Below are positions 32,911-43,189 of a stretch of DNA of 64,000 bases, piece by piece. A program made the translations under genes and the position numbers. Below the pieces are notes generated by a model. It had not been told where the DNA came from. It searched no databases and saw only the letters and a program-made list of their open reading frames with translations. The stretch's first letter is position 1. Every line of letters starts with the position of its first letter. This stretch comes from Flavobacteriales bacterium (GTDB lineage: Bacteria > Bacteroidota > Bacteroidia > UBA10329), in the NCBI GenBank assembly GCA_016124845.1, contig WGMW01000033.1, positions 62,001 to 126,000 on the forward strand, in the 5' to 3' direction.

Positions 32911-35900
32911 TTAACGATGAAGTGTAACGGCACCCACGTATTGGTGGTCGTCTCCTTGCCAGTCGATAATGTAGAATCGGTACGGATATGTTCCCTGCTG
33001 AACCTGCTGACCTTTATAAGTTCCATCCCAATGATATTCGGGATCATTCGATTCGAATATCAACTCACCCCACCGGTCGTAGATGTACATGGAGTACGAA
33101 TCGAATCCTTCGCCTGTACCGAAGAAATCATCGTTGATGCCATCCGCATCAGGCGTAAATGAATTCGGAATGTAGAAGGTGAATATTGGCTCAACCTTTA
33201 CTTCCAGACCAATCGTGTCCTGACAACCGAACTGGGTTTCTACGATGAGTCCGATTCCGTAGGTGCCGACCGCTTGATAATAATGGGTCGGGTTCTGCTC
33301 ATTGCTGTACGTTCCATCGCCAAAGCTCCAGTCCCAATTGGTCACATTTTCTGTAGAAAGATCGGTCAGCTCAAATTTCGGGTTGACTATGTTCGTCTTT
33401 TCAGGATTGACCGAGAAATCGGCAACCGGTTTCGGATAGACGGTAACGTAAGCTGGTTTGGCAAGTTCGGTAACGCAACCATTGGTGCTGGTCACGATAA
33501 GGTCAATATCGTACTGCGCAATATCCATCGGTTCAAGTTCCGGGTCATAAACAATGGAAGGAGATGGAACATCCGCAGTCAGCGAATCTGCTCCAAGCGT
33601 CCATTCCCAAGTGGAAAGCACATAAGGACTTGGAATGGAGGATTGATCGATGAACTGAACCCGAAGTGGTGCGCAACCTTGAGGTGGGTCGGCAATAAAG
33701 CTCACATCAGGTAGCGGATAGATCTCAACCACATTCATTTGGTCATCCTGACAACCGTGGTTCGTGGTCACGGTCAGCACCACATCATAAAGATCATGCG
33801 AAGCATAAACATGGAATGGCTCCATATCGGTGGAGCTGTATCCATCGGCAAAGTTCCAGTTCCAATGCATGATCGTATCATCGGTTATGGGTTCAATAGT
33901 GGATTCTTGCGTGAAGAAAATGGTGTCTTCCAAACAGGTGGCCAATCCTTCGGGGAATACGGCCACGGGCAGTGGATGAACCACGGCATCGCCTCCAGAA
34001 ATGGAGTTCTTACAGCCAGGTGCATTGCTTATCAAGAGGTCGGCAGAGAAGGTTCCCGGCATTCCAAAATCCATGCTTGGCGATTGCTGCGAACTTGTCT
34101 GTCCATCGCTGAAGTTCCATTGCCAATTGGTGATGTTGTAGGAACCGTTCGGGTCGGAAAGGTCCGTGAACTGAATCTCCAATGGAAAACACACACTATC
34201 GAACGCAAAAGCAGCAATTGGAACAGGATAGACCTCAATGGTCTGTTCCAATGTGTCTGAACATCCGAAACCAGAAGACACGACAAGTGAGACAGGGTAG
34301 AAGTTATCTGCCGGATAGCTCTGATAAGGAGCAATTTGTAATGTGGATGTATTCCCATTTCCGAAATCCCATTCCCAGCCAGAAATGTTGCCCGAAGGAA
34401 TGGTGGATGCATCCGTAAACTGAACGGAGTCATCCTCACAGATATTGGTGAACGTGAAATCGGCAACTGGAAGCTCATACACCTGAACGTTATGCTCAAT
34501 CGTATCCTTGCAACCATCGGCCGTGGTAGCGATCAGTTCAACCAAATACTGCCCTGAGTTGGAGTAAGTGTAAACGGGAGATTGAACCGTTGATGTACCG
34601 TTATTATCTCCGAAATCCCAGTCCCAACCAGTAAGGTTTGAACCAGTGATGGTGGTTTGATCCACAAAGATGTTCTCATCATTCAGACACGCATCTATCG
34701 GGTTGAATTCTGTTTCTGGCTTCGGATAAACAGTCACATCTGTAGCTACTGAATCCTCACAGCCCAAAGCAGTTGTAACGACCAATGAGGAAGTGTAGGT
34801 TCCTCCCGTGGCAAACAGGTTTGTCGGATTTTGAATGGTTGAAGTATTGCCATCTCCGAAATACCATTGCCAACCTGTAATGCTTCCAGATGTGACCGAA
34901 GAGGCATCGGTGTAATCCATGTCAATGAGTGCACAGACCGTTGTATTGGTAAAGTCGGCCACGGGAAGTGGATGCACGGTGACCGTCTGCGTTTTGGTGT
35001 CTGAGCAGTTGTGGTCTGTGGTTGCGGTCAATGTCACTTGGAAAGTACCATCTGAAGCGTAAAGGTTGGTCGGATTCTGAACGGTTGACGTATTTCCATC
35101 CCCAAAATCCCAATCCCATGCAGCGACAGAACCAGTAAGAACTGTTGTTTCATCTGTAAACTGGAAATCGGTGTTCAAGCAAGCATCCGCAAAGCTGAAA
35201 TCTGCTTCGGGCAACGGATACATGCCAACTTGTTGCGTGATAGAACCCGTGCATCCATCTGCGGTGGTTAGGGTGAGTTGTACATCATAAACTCCCAAAG
35301 TGCTGTAAGCGTTGGTCGGGTTTTGAACCGAGGAGGTGTTTCCATCCCCGAAATCCCACGAGTAATTGGTAATCGTTCCAACTGTGAGGGTGGAGACATC
35401 CCAAAAATCCGTTATGTCGCCTTCGCAAGCCTCGTTGAATGTAAAGTCAGCTGTTGGGTTTTCATAAACGGGTACATCTTGGCTTGAAGTGACTGAACAG
35501 CCATCAGAAGAAGTGATCTCTAAACTTACCGTGTACGTTCCAGAGGTGTTGTACGTGTGTGTCGGATTCTGCTGCGTGGACGTGTTACCATCTCCGAAAT
35601 CCCAGTTCCAAACGTTAATAGTACTGTTACCGAACGGTGCAGATTGATCTGTGAACGGAATGGCCGTTCCATCGCACTGACTTATAAATGTAAAATCGGA
35701 CGAAGGGGAATTGATGACCAGATCCACGTCTGTATAAACGCAGGTTTCCTGCTGTTGCTGATCGGTGTAATAGGCCGTGGCCGTAATGGTCTGGTTTCCG
35801 GGACCGTTGAAGGTGATGGGGGCAGACCAATCCAATCCGTTCATGGTTGCAGGTAGGGGAGAACCTTGGAAATTCCCCGTCAGGATCACCGAGTCGATCA

Positions 35901-36570
35901 CCGCATCGTTCACATTTCCAGCAAGGGTAAACCCGCAGGTCTCTGCATCGCCATCCACATGCGAGGTGATGAAAACATTCGGGTTGTTTGCCTGAATCGG
36001 TGTGATGTTGTCCAGAAGGATATAACCCATCGGCCCGCAGTTGCAGATAAAGTAAATATGCGTCCAGTTTTGGCTTGGTGTGAAGGAGACCGTGTACGTT
36101 TGCCAGTTGTAATGCGTAACGAGCGGGGAACTCCAGAGCAACTCTGTCTTAGTGCAGATGGCACTTGCACCCCAAACTTCCATGTGGCAGAATGAGTTGG
36201 GGTTGATGCCTCCACCGGAAGCAGGCGTTGCAGCAAGGTCTATTGTGAAGGTGTATTGAACACCAGCTTGCATACTTCCGCTTAGCTGTTGGGAGGCACC
36301 TTCCTGCCAGTTCGAGCCACCGTAAACAAATCCAACATAACTGTTGCCCTCAGACGGTGGCAAGGTTACGCCCCACGACCCAGGTTGTGTGTCAGGAGTA
36401 ATTCCACAGGTGCTCCACGGGGCAGGTGTAATATGAGGCGAAGTCGGTCCTTCAAACCCGGGGTTGATCACTTCAAGAGGCACCAATTGCTGACATTGAG
36501 AATAAACGCTACCTGAGAACACCAACATGGTGAGCATGGCGATCAGGGGTATTGGCCAGCGTTTCATCAT
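32911..36570 (-). CDS. Large secreted PKD-repeat protein with type B T9SS tail, copy 2
   Basis: 1219 residues. Signal peptide 'MMKRWPIPLIAMLTMLVFSG...SVYSQ', then a jelly-roll-like carbohydrate-binding domain (~30-210, 'NPGFEGPTSP...WSTCG'), a short Ig-like stretch, ten PKD repeats, and the gliding-motility C-terminal domain ('FYIPNSFTPDADGINDDFFG..YDRWGELIFES'). The last five PKD repeats align one-to-one with those of copy 1 with long identical blocks. It sits 100 bp upstream of copy 1 on the same strand; they are probably one transcript. Confidence 0.92.
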   Translation of the reverse strand: MMKRWPIPLIAMLTMLVFSGSVYSQCQQLVPLEVINPGFEGPTSPHITPAPWSTCGITPDTQPGSWGVTLPPSEGNSYVGFVYGGSNWQEGASQQLSGSMQAGVQYTFTIDLAATPASGGGINPNSFCHMEVWGASAICTKTELLWSSPLVTHYNWQTYTVSFTPSQNWTHIYFICNCGPMGYILLDNITPIQANNPNVFITSHVDGDAETCGFTLAGNVNDAVIDSVILTGNFQGSPLPATMNGLDWSAPITFNGPGNQTITATAYYTDQQQQETCVYTDVDLVINSPSSDFTFISQCDGTAIPFTDQSAPFGNSTINVWNWDFGDGNTSTQQNPTHTYNTSGTYTVSLEITSSDGCSVTSSQDVPVYENPTADFTFNEACEGDITDFWDVSTLTVGTITNYSWDFGDGNTSSVQNPTNAYSTLGVYDVQLTLTTADGCTGSITQQVGMYPLPEADFSFADACLNTDFQFTDETTVLTGSVAAWDWDFGDGNTSTVQNPTNLYASDGTFQVTLTATTDHNCSDTKTQTVTVHPLPVADFTNTTVCALIDMDYTDASSVTSGSITGWQWYFGDGNTSTIQNPTNLFATGGTYTSSLVVTTALGCEDSVATDVTVYPKPETEFNPIDACLNDENIFVDQTTITGSNLTGWDWDFGDNNGTSTVQSPVYTYSNSGQYLVELIATTADGCKDTIEHNVQVYELPVADFTFTNICEDDSVQFTDASTIPSGNISGWEWDFGNGNTSTLQIAPYQSYPADNFYPVSLVVSSGFGCSDTLEQTIEVYPVPIAAFAFDSVCFPLEIQFTDLSDPNGSYNITNWQWNFSDGQTSSQQSPSMDFGMPGTFSADLLISNAPGCKNSISGGDAVVHPLPVAVFPEGLATCLEDTIFFTQESTIEPITDDTIMHWNWNFADGYSSTDMEPFHVYASHDLYDVVLTVTTNHGCQDDQMNVVEIYPLPDVSFIADPPQGCAPLRVQFIDQSSIPSPYVLSTWEWTLGADSLTADVPSPSIVYDPELEPMDIAQYDIDLIVTSTNGCVTELAKPAYVTVYPKPVADFSVNPEKTNIVNPKFELTDLSTENVTNWDWSFGDGTYSNEQNPTHYYQAVGTYGIGLIVETQFGCQDTIGLEVKVEPIFTFYIPNSFTPDADGINDDFFGTGEGFDSYSMYIYDRWGELIFESNDPEYHWDGTYKGQQVQQGTYPYRFYIIDWQGDDHQYVGAVTLHR

Positions 36571-36705
36571 CTCTGCAACATCATTCAGAAGAATGATCTG
36601 TTCGAATTTAGTTATTCTGTCAAATGCGGTTGGTTGATCGGGTCAATCTATGCATTTGACGGCTAACCTATCGTACGGTTGTCAGGAAATGAGCGGGGAA
36701 GTTTT

Positions 36706-37545
36706 TCACAACTCCTCCAATTTGAAAGTCCTGTCAGAACGCACGCCTTTATCTGTATGCACCACGCTGCTGCATTCATTTACCGAGTCGTGTTCGAACA
36801 TGAGAAGGTAGTTGTTGTCGGCTGCTTCGTTCAGGAATTTCTCCTTTTCATCCAACGTGATGAGTGGGCGCGTATCATACCCCATCACAAACGGAATAGG
36901 AAAATGACCTACTGATGGAAGAAGATCGGCCATGAAGACCAAGGTCTGTCCTTTGTATTGGATCTTCGGGATCATCTGTGCATCGGTGTGACCATTGGCA
37001 AACAGAATATCGATTCCCGGAATCCATTCGCCTTCGTTCTCAATAAATTTCAATTGCCCACTTTCCTGTATCGGTAGAATATTCTCTTTGAGGAAGCTGG
37101 CACGTTCGCGTCTGTTCGGCTCGGTGGCCCATTTCCAATGGCGTGCGTTGCTCCAGTATGTGGCATTTTTGAAATTCATCTCAAACCCTGTTCGGTCGCG
37201 GTTCCAATTCACGCTTCCGCCACAATGGTCAAAATGGAGATGTGTCAAGAACACATCCGTTATGTCATCTTTCCCGAAACCGTGCTTGGCAAGGCTCTTT
37301 TCCAGCGTAGCATTGCCATGCAGATAATAGTGCCGCAGAAACTTGTCATCTTGCTTATTGCCAATGCCGTTATCAATCAGGATCAGCCTGTTCCCGTCTT
37401 CTATCAGCAGACAGCGCATGGCCCACGTACACATGTTATTCTCATCGGCAGGGTTGGTCCGCTGCCAGATCGATTTCGGCACAACCCCAAACATGGCACC
37501 ACCATCCAATTTGAAAAATCCAGTTTCTATGCTGTAGAGTTTCAT
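36706..37545 (-). CDS. MBL-fold metallo-hydrolase
   Basis: A 279-residue metallo-beta-lactamase-fold enzyme with the dinuclear zinc motif 'HLHFDHCGG' (HxHxDH), a downstream His in 'NGHTDAQM' and Asp in 'VFMADLLPSVGH'. The N-terminus 'IETGFFKLDGGAMFG' and 'LLIEDGNRLILIDNGIG' resemble lactonase/quorum-quencher-like members. The natural substrate is unknown. It stands alone between the PKD genes and the divergent ligase gene. Confidence 0.88.
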   Translation of the reverse strand: MKLYSIETGFFKLDGGAMFGVVPKSIWQRTNPADENNMCTWAMRCLLIEDGNRLILIDNGIGNKQDDKFLRHYYLHGNATLEKSLAKHGFGKDDITDVFLTHLHFDHCGGSVNWNRDRTGFEMNFKNATYWSNARHWKWATEPNRRERASFLKENILPIQESGQLKFIENEGEWIPGIDILFANGHTDAQMIPKIQYKGQTLVFMADLLPSVGHFPIPFVMGYDTRPLITLDEKEKFLNEAADNNYLLMFEHDSVNECSSVVHTDKGVRSDRTFKLEEL

Positions 37546-37713
37546 TATTTCTGATTTGCCTGCAAGATAGCAGATAGTCTACAGTCTATAGACTACGGTT
37601 GTCCTACTGTCGACTGTGGTCAGTCGCCATCGTCCGCCTCAAAATTTAACATTGCCACATGGTGGGGCTGTCTTATTTTGCGGTCGTTAACATTTGCTTA
37701 ACGATTCGTTTAC

Positions 37714-39075
37714 GTGAAGGTCCATTTCATAGCAATCGGGGGAAGTGCCATGCACAATCTGGCCTTGGCTTTGCACCACAAAGGGTATGAAGTTACGGGG
37801 TCTGATGATGAAGTTTTCGAGCCTTCCAAGAGCCGTTTGCAAAAGTACGGTCTGCTGCCTGAGAAAATGGGCTGGAATCCTGATCATATCACAAATGATC
37901 TTGACGCAGTGATTCTGGGAATGCATGCACGGAGCGACAATCCCGAGTTGCTGAAAGCGCAGGAGTTGGGATTGAAGATTTATTCCTATCCGGAGTACAT
38001 CTACGAACAGACCAAGGACAAGACACGCGTGGTGATTGGTGGAAGTCATGGCAAAACGACCATCACAGCCATGATTCTACATGTGCTGAACAGATGTGGT
38101 GTGGATGCCGATTACATGGTCGGTGCGCAACTGGCCGGATTCGATACCATGGTGAAGCTGACCGAGAAAGCGCCTGTGGTGATTCTTGAAGGTGACGAAT
38201 ATTTGAGCAGTCCCATCGACCGCAGGCCGAAATTCCATCTGTATAAACCAAACATCGCGCTGATAAGCGGTATTGCTTGGGATCATGTGAATGTGTTTCC
38301 GACATTCGACAACTACGTGGAGCAGTTTTCCATGTTCGTGGATCTGATCGAGAAAGGAGGGAAGCTCATTTACTGTATTGATGATGCGGAAGTGAAGAAA
38401 GTGGCGGAAGATGCGGAGAATGATATTTCGCTGTTGCCGTACTCCGTTCCGCCTCATGTGATCGAAGATGGCATCACCTATCTACTCACAGACCAAGGAA
38501 AGATTCCGTTGCAGGTGTTCGGTGAACACAACTTGGTAAATATGAACGGGGCGCGCTTGGTGTGTGCCAGTTTGGGCGTTACGGATAAGGATTTTTACCA
38601 CGCCATTCAAGACTTTAAAGGTGCCAGCAAGCGATTGGAGCTGTTGGCATCATCCAAGAAAACCGTTGTTTACAAGGATTTCGCGCATTCGCCATCCAAG
38701 GTAAAAGCCACGGTTGCTGCTGTTAAGAAGCAGTTTGACGACCGTCAGCTTGTAGCTGTTTTGGAACTTCATACGTTCAGTTCGCTCAACCTCAAGTTTT
38801 TGGAGGAATACCGCAAAAGCATGAAGTTGGCGGACGCGGCCATCGTGTATTTCAATCCTAAAACGTTGAAACACAAGAAGCTGCCTGAACTGACCAAAAA
38901 GGAAGTGAAAAAGGCGTTCGGGAAGAAAGATCTCATCGTTATCACCGATTCATCAGAATTAAAGGAGTTCCTCCATAAGATGAGCTGGAAGAAGAAGAAT
39001 CTGCTACTGATGAGTTCTGGGAACTTCGATGGGATGGATCTTCAAAAACTTTCCAAAGACGTTGTGAAAAATTAG
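37714..39075 (+). CDS. mpl: Mpl-like murein-peptide / UDP-MurNAc ligase
   Basis: A 453-residue Mur-ligase-family protein. N-terminal Rossmann domain ('FIAIGGSAMHNLALALHHKGYEVTGSD'), ATP-binding P-loop 'GGSHGKTTITAMI', central motif 'LEGDEYLSS', 'DHVNVFPTF', and C-terminal ligase domain 'KDFAHSPSKVKATVAAVK' with 'ELHTFSSLN'. The N-terminal dinucleotide motif, with GSAMHNLA, is closer to Mpl (recycles cell-wall tripeptide onto UDP-MurNAc) than to MurC. The start is GTG at 37714. The substrate is inferred from similarity. Confidence 0.88.
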   Translation: MKVHFIAIGGSAMHNLALALHHKGYEVTGSDDEVFEPSKSRLQKYGLLPEKMGWNPDHITNDLDAVILGMHARSDNPELLKAQELGLKIYSYPEYIYEQTKDKTRVVIGGSHGKTTITAMILHVLNRCGVDADYMVGAQLAGFDTMVKLTEKAPVVILEGDEYLSSPIDRRPKFHLYKPNIALISGIAWDHVNVFPTFDNYVEQFSMFVDLIEKGGKLIYCIDDAEVKKVAEDAENDISLLPYSVPPHVIEDGITYLLTDQGKIPLQVFGEHNLVNMNGARLVCASLGVTDKDFYHAIQDFKGASKRLELLASSKKTVVYKDFAHSPSKVKATVAAVKKQFDDRQLVAVLELHTFSSLNLKFLEEYRKSMKLADAAIVYFNPKTLKHKKLPELTKKEVKKAFGKKDLIVITDSSELKEFLHKMSWKKKNLLLMSSGNFDGMDLQKLSKDVVKN

Positions 39076-39110
39076 AAACAGTTTGTTAATTTCATGCAAA
39101 TTCAATCTGC

Positions 39111-40706
39111 ATGAAAAGATTCTACTCCTTCGTCTTCCTTTTCTTCTTTACGGTTTCGGTCAGTTTTGCTCAGTATTACACACTGAATGTTGGCACGCAT
39201 GAAACTCGACCGTGTGAAACGGACTCCACCACAAGCATTGACGCGTATTCTAATGTTCGCATGTATTCAACGTTAGATGATACTTGGAACGGTGCATTGG
39301 ACAGTTCTCTTTGCTATTCATTGGTTCAGAACGGTAATTCTTGGAGGTTCCCACTATCTACGGTTCCAAATGACCGTTCGGTCTTTTTCGAGTTTGAAAT
39401 TGATTCTGCATTGCCTTTGGACACATCAACGGTGTACCTGATGTGGTCGTTGCTCTACTATGGTTGTTCTTCCAGCGGATGTGAGAAAGTTCATATGAAA
39501 ATGCAAATGCCAGATTCATCTGGAACGGACACGGTTTACAGCATGGTCGATCTGGTGTTCGAGACAGGAGGTGAACCGATTATTTGTTTTCCTACACAGA
39601 AAATCATTGGGCAAGAAGTAATTCAAGTTGTCTACGAGTTTCACTCCTATGGAGCAACAAATGACACGTATTTTCAGAACCCAAACTTAGAACCTCATTA
39701 TGATGGCACCCAAATTATTCCTCAAGTGACCTATCCTCAAGTTGATTGGGGACCTTATCTTGTTCGTTACTGGAATGATGTCTATCCCACACCAGATTCT
39801 ATTAGTTATACGGATGTGATGCCTTATGGAAGTCCGACCGATTCCACATTGATCGAGTTCTACATTCCAGAGTATGCTTCGCTTCATTTTCAAGATTTCA
39901 CGGCTTTGCGTGGCGCATTGGTCGATAGTTCTAACTCCGTTAGACATGGCCTCGATGTCATTTTGAATGGCAACATGTGCATTACATGGTTCGAAGTTTT
40001 TTGGGAAGGAGGAACACATTTGGTTGCTGACGGTGGAACCATCGGATTTCATGGTTCAAAAGGCTGTAATCTTTTTGGCCGTGGAGGTGGATTGAAAGTG
40101 AAAAGTGGTACCGAATTTCACTACGGACATAACGGCATCGGTATGATGGCCCTGAAAACAGACGCTCAGATTGAAATCGAACCGGGAGGTCATTTGGTCA
40201 TCAATGGTCCTGTGTTCATGTACGAGTATGGCACAGATACGGAACCGAACCAACTCTACATGGAACTTCCGGTAGGTGCCAAACTAACGTTCGGTGAAGG
40301 GAGCAGTCTTTCCAATCAATACAGCAAAGATGGAACGATGAAACTCAACATTTACATGCGGGGCGGAGAATTGGACCTGTCAGGTCTGACGGATGAGGAA
40401 CAGCAACTTATCAATCTGATCTACGATAAGCCAAGTCCACGTGCATGGGAGAATCTGACGGTCTATCCGAACCCGACCGTTAACTCAACAACCTTGCTTT
40501 GGGTTGCAAAAGACGCAGGAGAAGCGATTCAGTACGAACTGTTCGATATGACCGGAAAACGAGTTGAAAACGGAAGCTATTTCACCACAAATCCTGGGCA
40601 CAATCGGTTTGAGCTGGATTTGGAATCCTTGAAAGCAGGAACCTATACAATTCGATTGACATCTGGCGATGAGGTGCTCTCCCGCACAAAAATTATGAAG
40701 CAGTAG
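39111..40706 (+). CDS. Secreted protein with type A T9SS sorting domain
   Basis: 531 residues. Signal peptide 'MKRFYSFVFLFFFTVSVSFAQ' (1-21). The middle shows beta-rich blocks and a right-handed-repeat-like portion ('LKVKSGTEFHYGHNGIGMMALKTDAQIEIEPGG'), suggesting a parallel-beta or adhesin fold. No enzyme motif was seen. The C-terminal ~85 residues are a T9SS type A domain ('VYPNPTVNSTTLLWV...FELDLESLKAGTYTIRL'). It is 36 bp after the Mpl-like gene and convergent with the next. Confidence 0.86.
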   Translation: MKRFYSFVFLFFFTVSVSFAQYYTLNVGTHETRPCETDSTTSIDAYSNVRMYSTLDDTWNGALDSSLCYSLVQNGNSWRFPLSTVPNDRSVFFEFEIDSALPLDTSTVYLMWSLLYYGCSSSGCEKVHMKMQMPDSSGTDTVYSMVDLVFETGGEPIICFPTQKIIGQEVIQVVYEFHSYGATNDTYFQNPNLEPHYDGTQIIPQVTYPQVDWGPYLVRYWNDVYPTPDSISYTDVMPYGSPTDSTLIEFYIPEYASLHFQDFTALRGALVDSSNSVRHGLDVILNGNMCITWFEVFWEGGTHLVADGGTIGFHGSKGCNLFGRGGGLKVKSGTEFHYGHNGIGMMALKTDAQIEIEPGGHLVINGPVFMYEYGTDTEPNQLYMELPVGAKLTFGEGSSLSNQYSKDGTMKLNIYMRGGELDLSGLTDEEQQLINLIYDKPSPRAWENLTVYPNPTVNSTTLLWVAKDAGEAIQYELFDMTGKRVENGSYFTTNPGHNRFELDLESLKAGTYTIRLTSGDEVLSRTKIMKQ

Positions 40707-41207
40707 TTATTTCCGAATCAGCATCGCGGCCAGCAGCGAACTGATGAATCCAACTACCATGTTGCTCATGAGTAAAATGAGAATAAGCATGGAAGGCGAA
40801 AGTACTTGCTTAGCACCTTCCAATCGCTTTGCAGATTCTGCCTGGGTAATGCTTCCATCGGCAACGGCTGCATCCAGCAACTGCTTCATGTCCATAATTC
40901 GTTGACCGATCAGCGGATCTCCGAACATTTTGAAAAGGATGTAGGTGACTAAAGCAACGGTCAGCGTAAATAGCGCAACGGGTTTCATTCCCGAACGGAT
41001 GCGTTCGCCAAATCCAAATGAGACGGATGAACCACGCACTTTGATGGCCTCGTGAACGGGCACGATCGTGAGAACCAACATCAGATTGGCGAACATGGTA
41101 CGCGAAATAACGAAGATCAATTCATCGCCCGTGGCGAATAAATAGACATTGATGGCAATGGCCAAAAAGAGGCCGATCAGCGTGACAATGAAAGGATTTT
41201 TGACCAA
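40707..41207 (-). CDS. DUF4199-like integral membrane protein
   Basis: A 166-residue protein with four hydrophobic helices ('PFIVTLIGLFLAIAINVYLF', 'ISRTMFANLMLVLTIVPVHEAI', 'PVALFTLTVALVTYILF', 'SMLILILLMSNMVVGFISSL') and a soluble loop before the last. The arrangement fits DUF4199, a family of unknown function common in Bacteroidota. It lies 3 bp after the DUF6580-like gene upstream and is likely co-transcribed. Confidence 0.8.
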   Translation of the reverse strand: MVKNPFIVTLIGLFLAIAINVYLFATGDELIFVISRTMFANLMLVLTIVPVHEAIKVRGSSVSFGFGERIRSGMKPVALFTLTVALVTYILFKMFGDPLIGQRIMDMKQLLDAAVADGSITQAESAKRLEGAKQVLSPSMLILILLMSNMVVGFISSLLAAMLIRK

Positions 41208-41210
41208 TGC

Positions 41211-41726
41211 TTAGGCTTTCACCAATGTAGGAAAACGGAATTCGGCCAACTTGTAGCTTCCGAAGAAAACCACGGTGAAAAGCATGTCGCCCACAAACGT
41301 TCCGCGGAAGAATGGAAGTCCAGCAGCGTAGCTGTTCAGCAAACCCGAAAGGTCTTTTGTGTATTCAGGCATGGTCAGCCAGCAGGCCGCGTTCGTTATC
41401 AGAAAGAAAACAACCGACCCGAACATCGCTCCGCTCAAAGCAGAAAGCATGGTAGGGTTTTTACGGATTGCTTGGCCAATAAGCACAACAGCGAAGAAAC
41501 CGAGATAAACCGCCCACATGGTGTCGTGGAAACCGACAAAAACATCCGAGACAAGCATTATGGCCAACGGCAATACAAATCCAAGGATACGGTTGCTGAA
41601 CATGGCTCCGCCAAAAAGTGCTATGGCCGCCACAGGCGAAAAGTTGTACGGCAGAACTCCTGCAATGCGCAAGCCCGCTGCCAGAACGATCAGCACAAAA
41701 ATGAAGAGGTTACGTGAATTGATCAT
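41211..41726 (-). CDS. DUF6580-like membrane protein (possible ECF S-component-like)
   Basis: A 171-residue protein with five to six hydrophobic segments ('VLIVLAAGLRIAGVLPYNFSPVAAIALFGGAMF', 'VLPLAIMLVSDVFVGFHDTMWAVYLGF', 'GSVVFFLITNAACWL', 'FVGDMLFTVVFFGSYKLAEF'). It matches my recollection of DUF6580, distantly like the S-components of vitamin transporters. No EcfT/A genes are adjacent, so transport is speculative. It is coupled with the DUF4199-like gene. Confidence 0.8.
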   Translation of the reverse strand: MINSRNLFIFVLIVLAAGLRIAGVLPYNFSPVAAIALFGGAMFSNRILGFVLPLAIMLVSDVFVGFHDTMWAVYLGFFAVVLIGQAIRKNPTMLSALSGAMFGSVVFFLITNAACWLTMPEYTKDLSGLLNSYAAGLPFFRGTFVGDMLFTVVFFGSYKLAEFRFPTLVKA

Positions 41727-41755
41727 CAGTTTCAGTTTGAAGCAAAGTTAACTTC

Positions 41756-43189
41756 TTACGAAGATCTTTTCTTATGATGTCGGATGAAGTTTTCAAGGTC
41801 TTCGGCTCCCAAACGCTTGGCAATGATCTTCTTGTCCTTGTCCAAAAGATAAATAACTGGAGTAGAGTAGATGTCGTAGAGGTATTTGTAAGCCGTTTTC
41901 TGTTCTGGATCTTCCACATTTATCCAATCCAAATGATGCTCGTTGATGTACTTGATCCACTCATCGCGCTCCTCAGCATTCGTGTTCACACCATAGATCT
42001 CGAAATTCAGTTCCTTTTTAAACTTATCGTAGAATTCCTTGACTTTTGGCGTGGTTTTTTTGCAATGACCACAGGTTGGATCCCAGAAATAGATGATGGT
42101 ATAATCATTTGGGATGGCGTGCAGCACCTGAAATTTTCCAGCCGTGTCATTCATGATGAGGTTCGGTGCTGTGTTTCCGATAAGCGAGTAACTCAACTTC
42201 TTTGCGCGGTCGCAGATCTTTGAGATGGTGGTCGAATCTGCCCAGAACGCCTGACCCGTGCAGTAGTAAGACTGCGCCATGTGCACAAACACCGCATCCA
42301 TGCCCATTTGCTTGGATGTTTCGAAATGGCTGGTTATCCAGAAAACGGTGTATTTGAAAAGCTCTGGGCTTTTACGTGTTTTCTCTACCAATTTGCTCGC
42401 CTCCACATTTATCGAATCGGGAATCTGATAAATGGTCTTGGTCATAAAACGCTCCAACTTATTGTGAAACACGGGCGTCCGCAGAATGCGGTCATCGGAA
42501 AAGTCGATCAGATCCCAATAGTGATCTTTGAACCAACGCCAAGCGAACGTACTGTCCGTTTTTCCATTCTCATCAACGGGAGCTTCTGGTATTTCAGGGT
42601 CTTTGGAACCAAGGAAAACAACTGCCAACAGCGATTTCGGATGGTCTTCAATGAACTTGTTCTTGTACAGCTTCACGTCTTCATCTATCGCGGCCATTTC
42701 ATCCTGTAGTTTCTTAAACTCAGGAAGCTCTTTATACCCAAGGCTGTCGGCTTTTTTCAGCTCTTCCATTTTGGAAGTAAGCGGCTCACTCTTCTTTTTC
42801 TGATCATTGAGGAAGCGGAGGTAGTTGTAGAAAAGTGTGTTCTCATCGCTCCCGGTCACCTTCATGCTCTTGATCGGAGTCTCATACTTAGAGTTCATTT
42901 TGAAGTGTTGGTCGGCATCAACCATCACCTCAAAATACTTGTTGTCTGGCGGCATTACCGCAATGTAAATTCCTTCTGGAAGTGCTTCTTCTCCCTTGAA
43001 AACGAAACGCCCCTTCTCGTCAACACGCGTACTGTCTTTAATGTATTGCTTGTTGCCATAATAGTAGGCCAGAATGGCTTTTCCTGGCTTGCAACCTTCA
43101 ATGTTCAGATCGATCTCGTAACCATCTTTTTGGCCGAAAACGTTTCCCACAACTCCCAGAAACAAAGCAATAATGAATGTTTTCCTCAT
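41756..43189 (-). CDS. Periplasmic thioredoxin-fold (TlpA-like) protein
   Basis: 477 residues. Signal peptide 'MRKTFIIALFLGVVGNVFGQ' (1-20). The N-terminal part resembles DUF4369-like beta domains ('GKAILAYYYGNKQYIKDSTRVDEKGRFVFKG'); a helical DUF5106-like middle follows. The C-terminal ~145 residues form a thioredoxin fold with redox motif 'WDPTCGHCKK' (CxxC) and 'STPVIYLLDKDKKI' (cis-Pro). It likely reduces or oxidises disulfides in the periplasm. The redox partner is unknown. Confidence 0.88.
   Translation of the reverse strand: MRKTFIIALFLGVVGNVFGQKDGYEIDLNIEGCKPGKAILAYYYGNKQYIKDSTRVDEKGRFVFKGEEALPEGIYIAVMPPDNKYFEVMVDADQHFKMNSKYETPIKSMKVTGSDENTLFYNYLRFLNDQKKKSEPLTSKMEELKKADSLGYKELPEFKKLQDEMAAIDEDVKLYKNKFIEDHPKSLLAVVFLGSKDPEIPEAPVDENGKTDSTFAWRWFKDHYWDLIDFSDDRILRTPVFHNKLERFMTKTIYQIPDSINVEASKLVEKTRKSPELFKYTVFWITSHFETSKQMGMDAVFVHMAQSYYCTGQAFWADSTTISKICDRAKKLSYSLIGNTAPNLIMNDTAGKFQVLHAIPNDYTIIYFWDPTCGHCKKTTPKVKEFYDKFKKELNFEIYGVNTNAEERDEWIKYINEHHLDWINVEDPEQKTAYKYLYDIYSTPVIYLLDKDKKIIAKRLGAEDLENFIRHHKKRSS

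Noticed and set aside
37561-37625. Short inverted motifs (agtctatagact and ctactgtcgactgtggt)
   Set aside because: Too short and irregular to separate from chance; possibly a decayed repeat.
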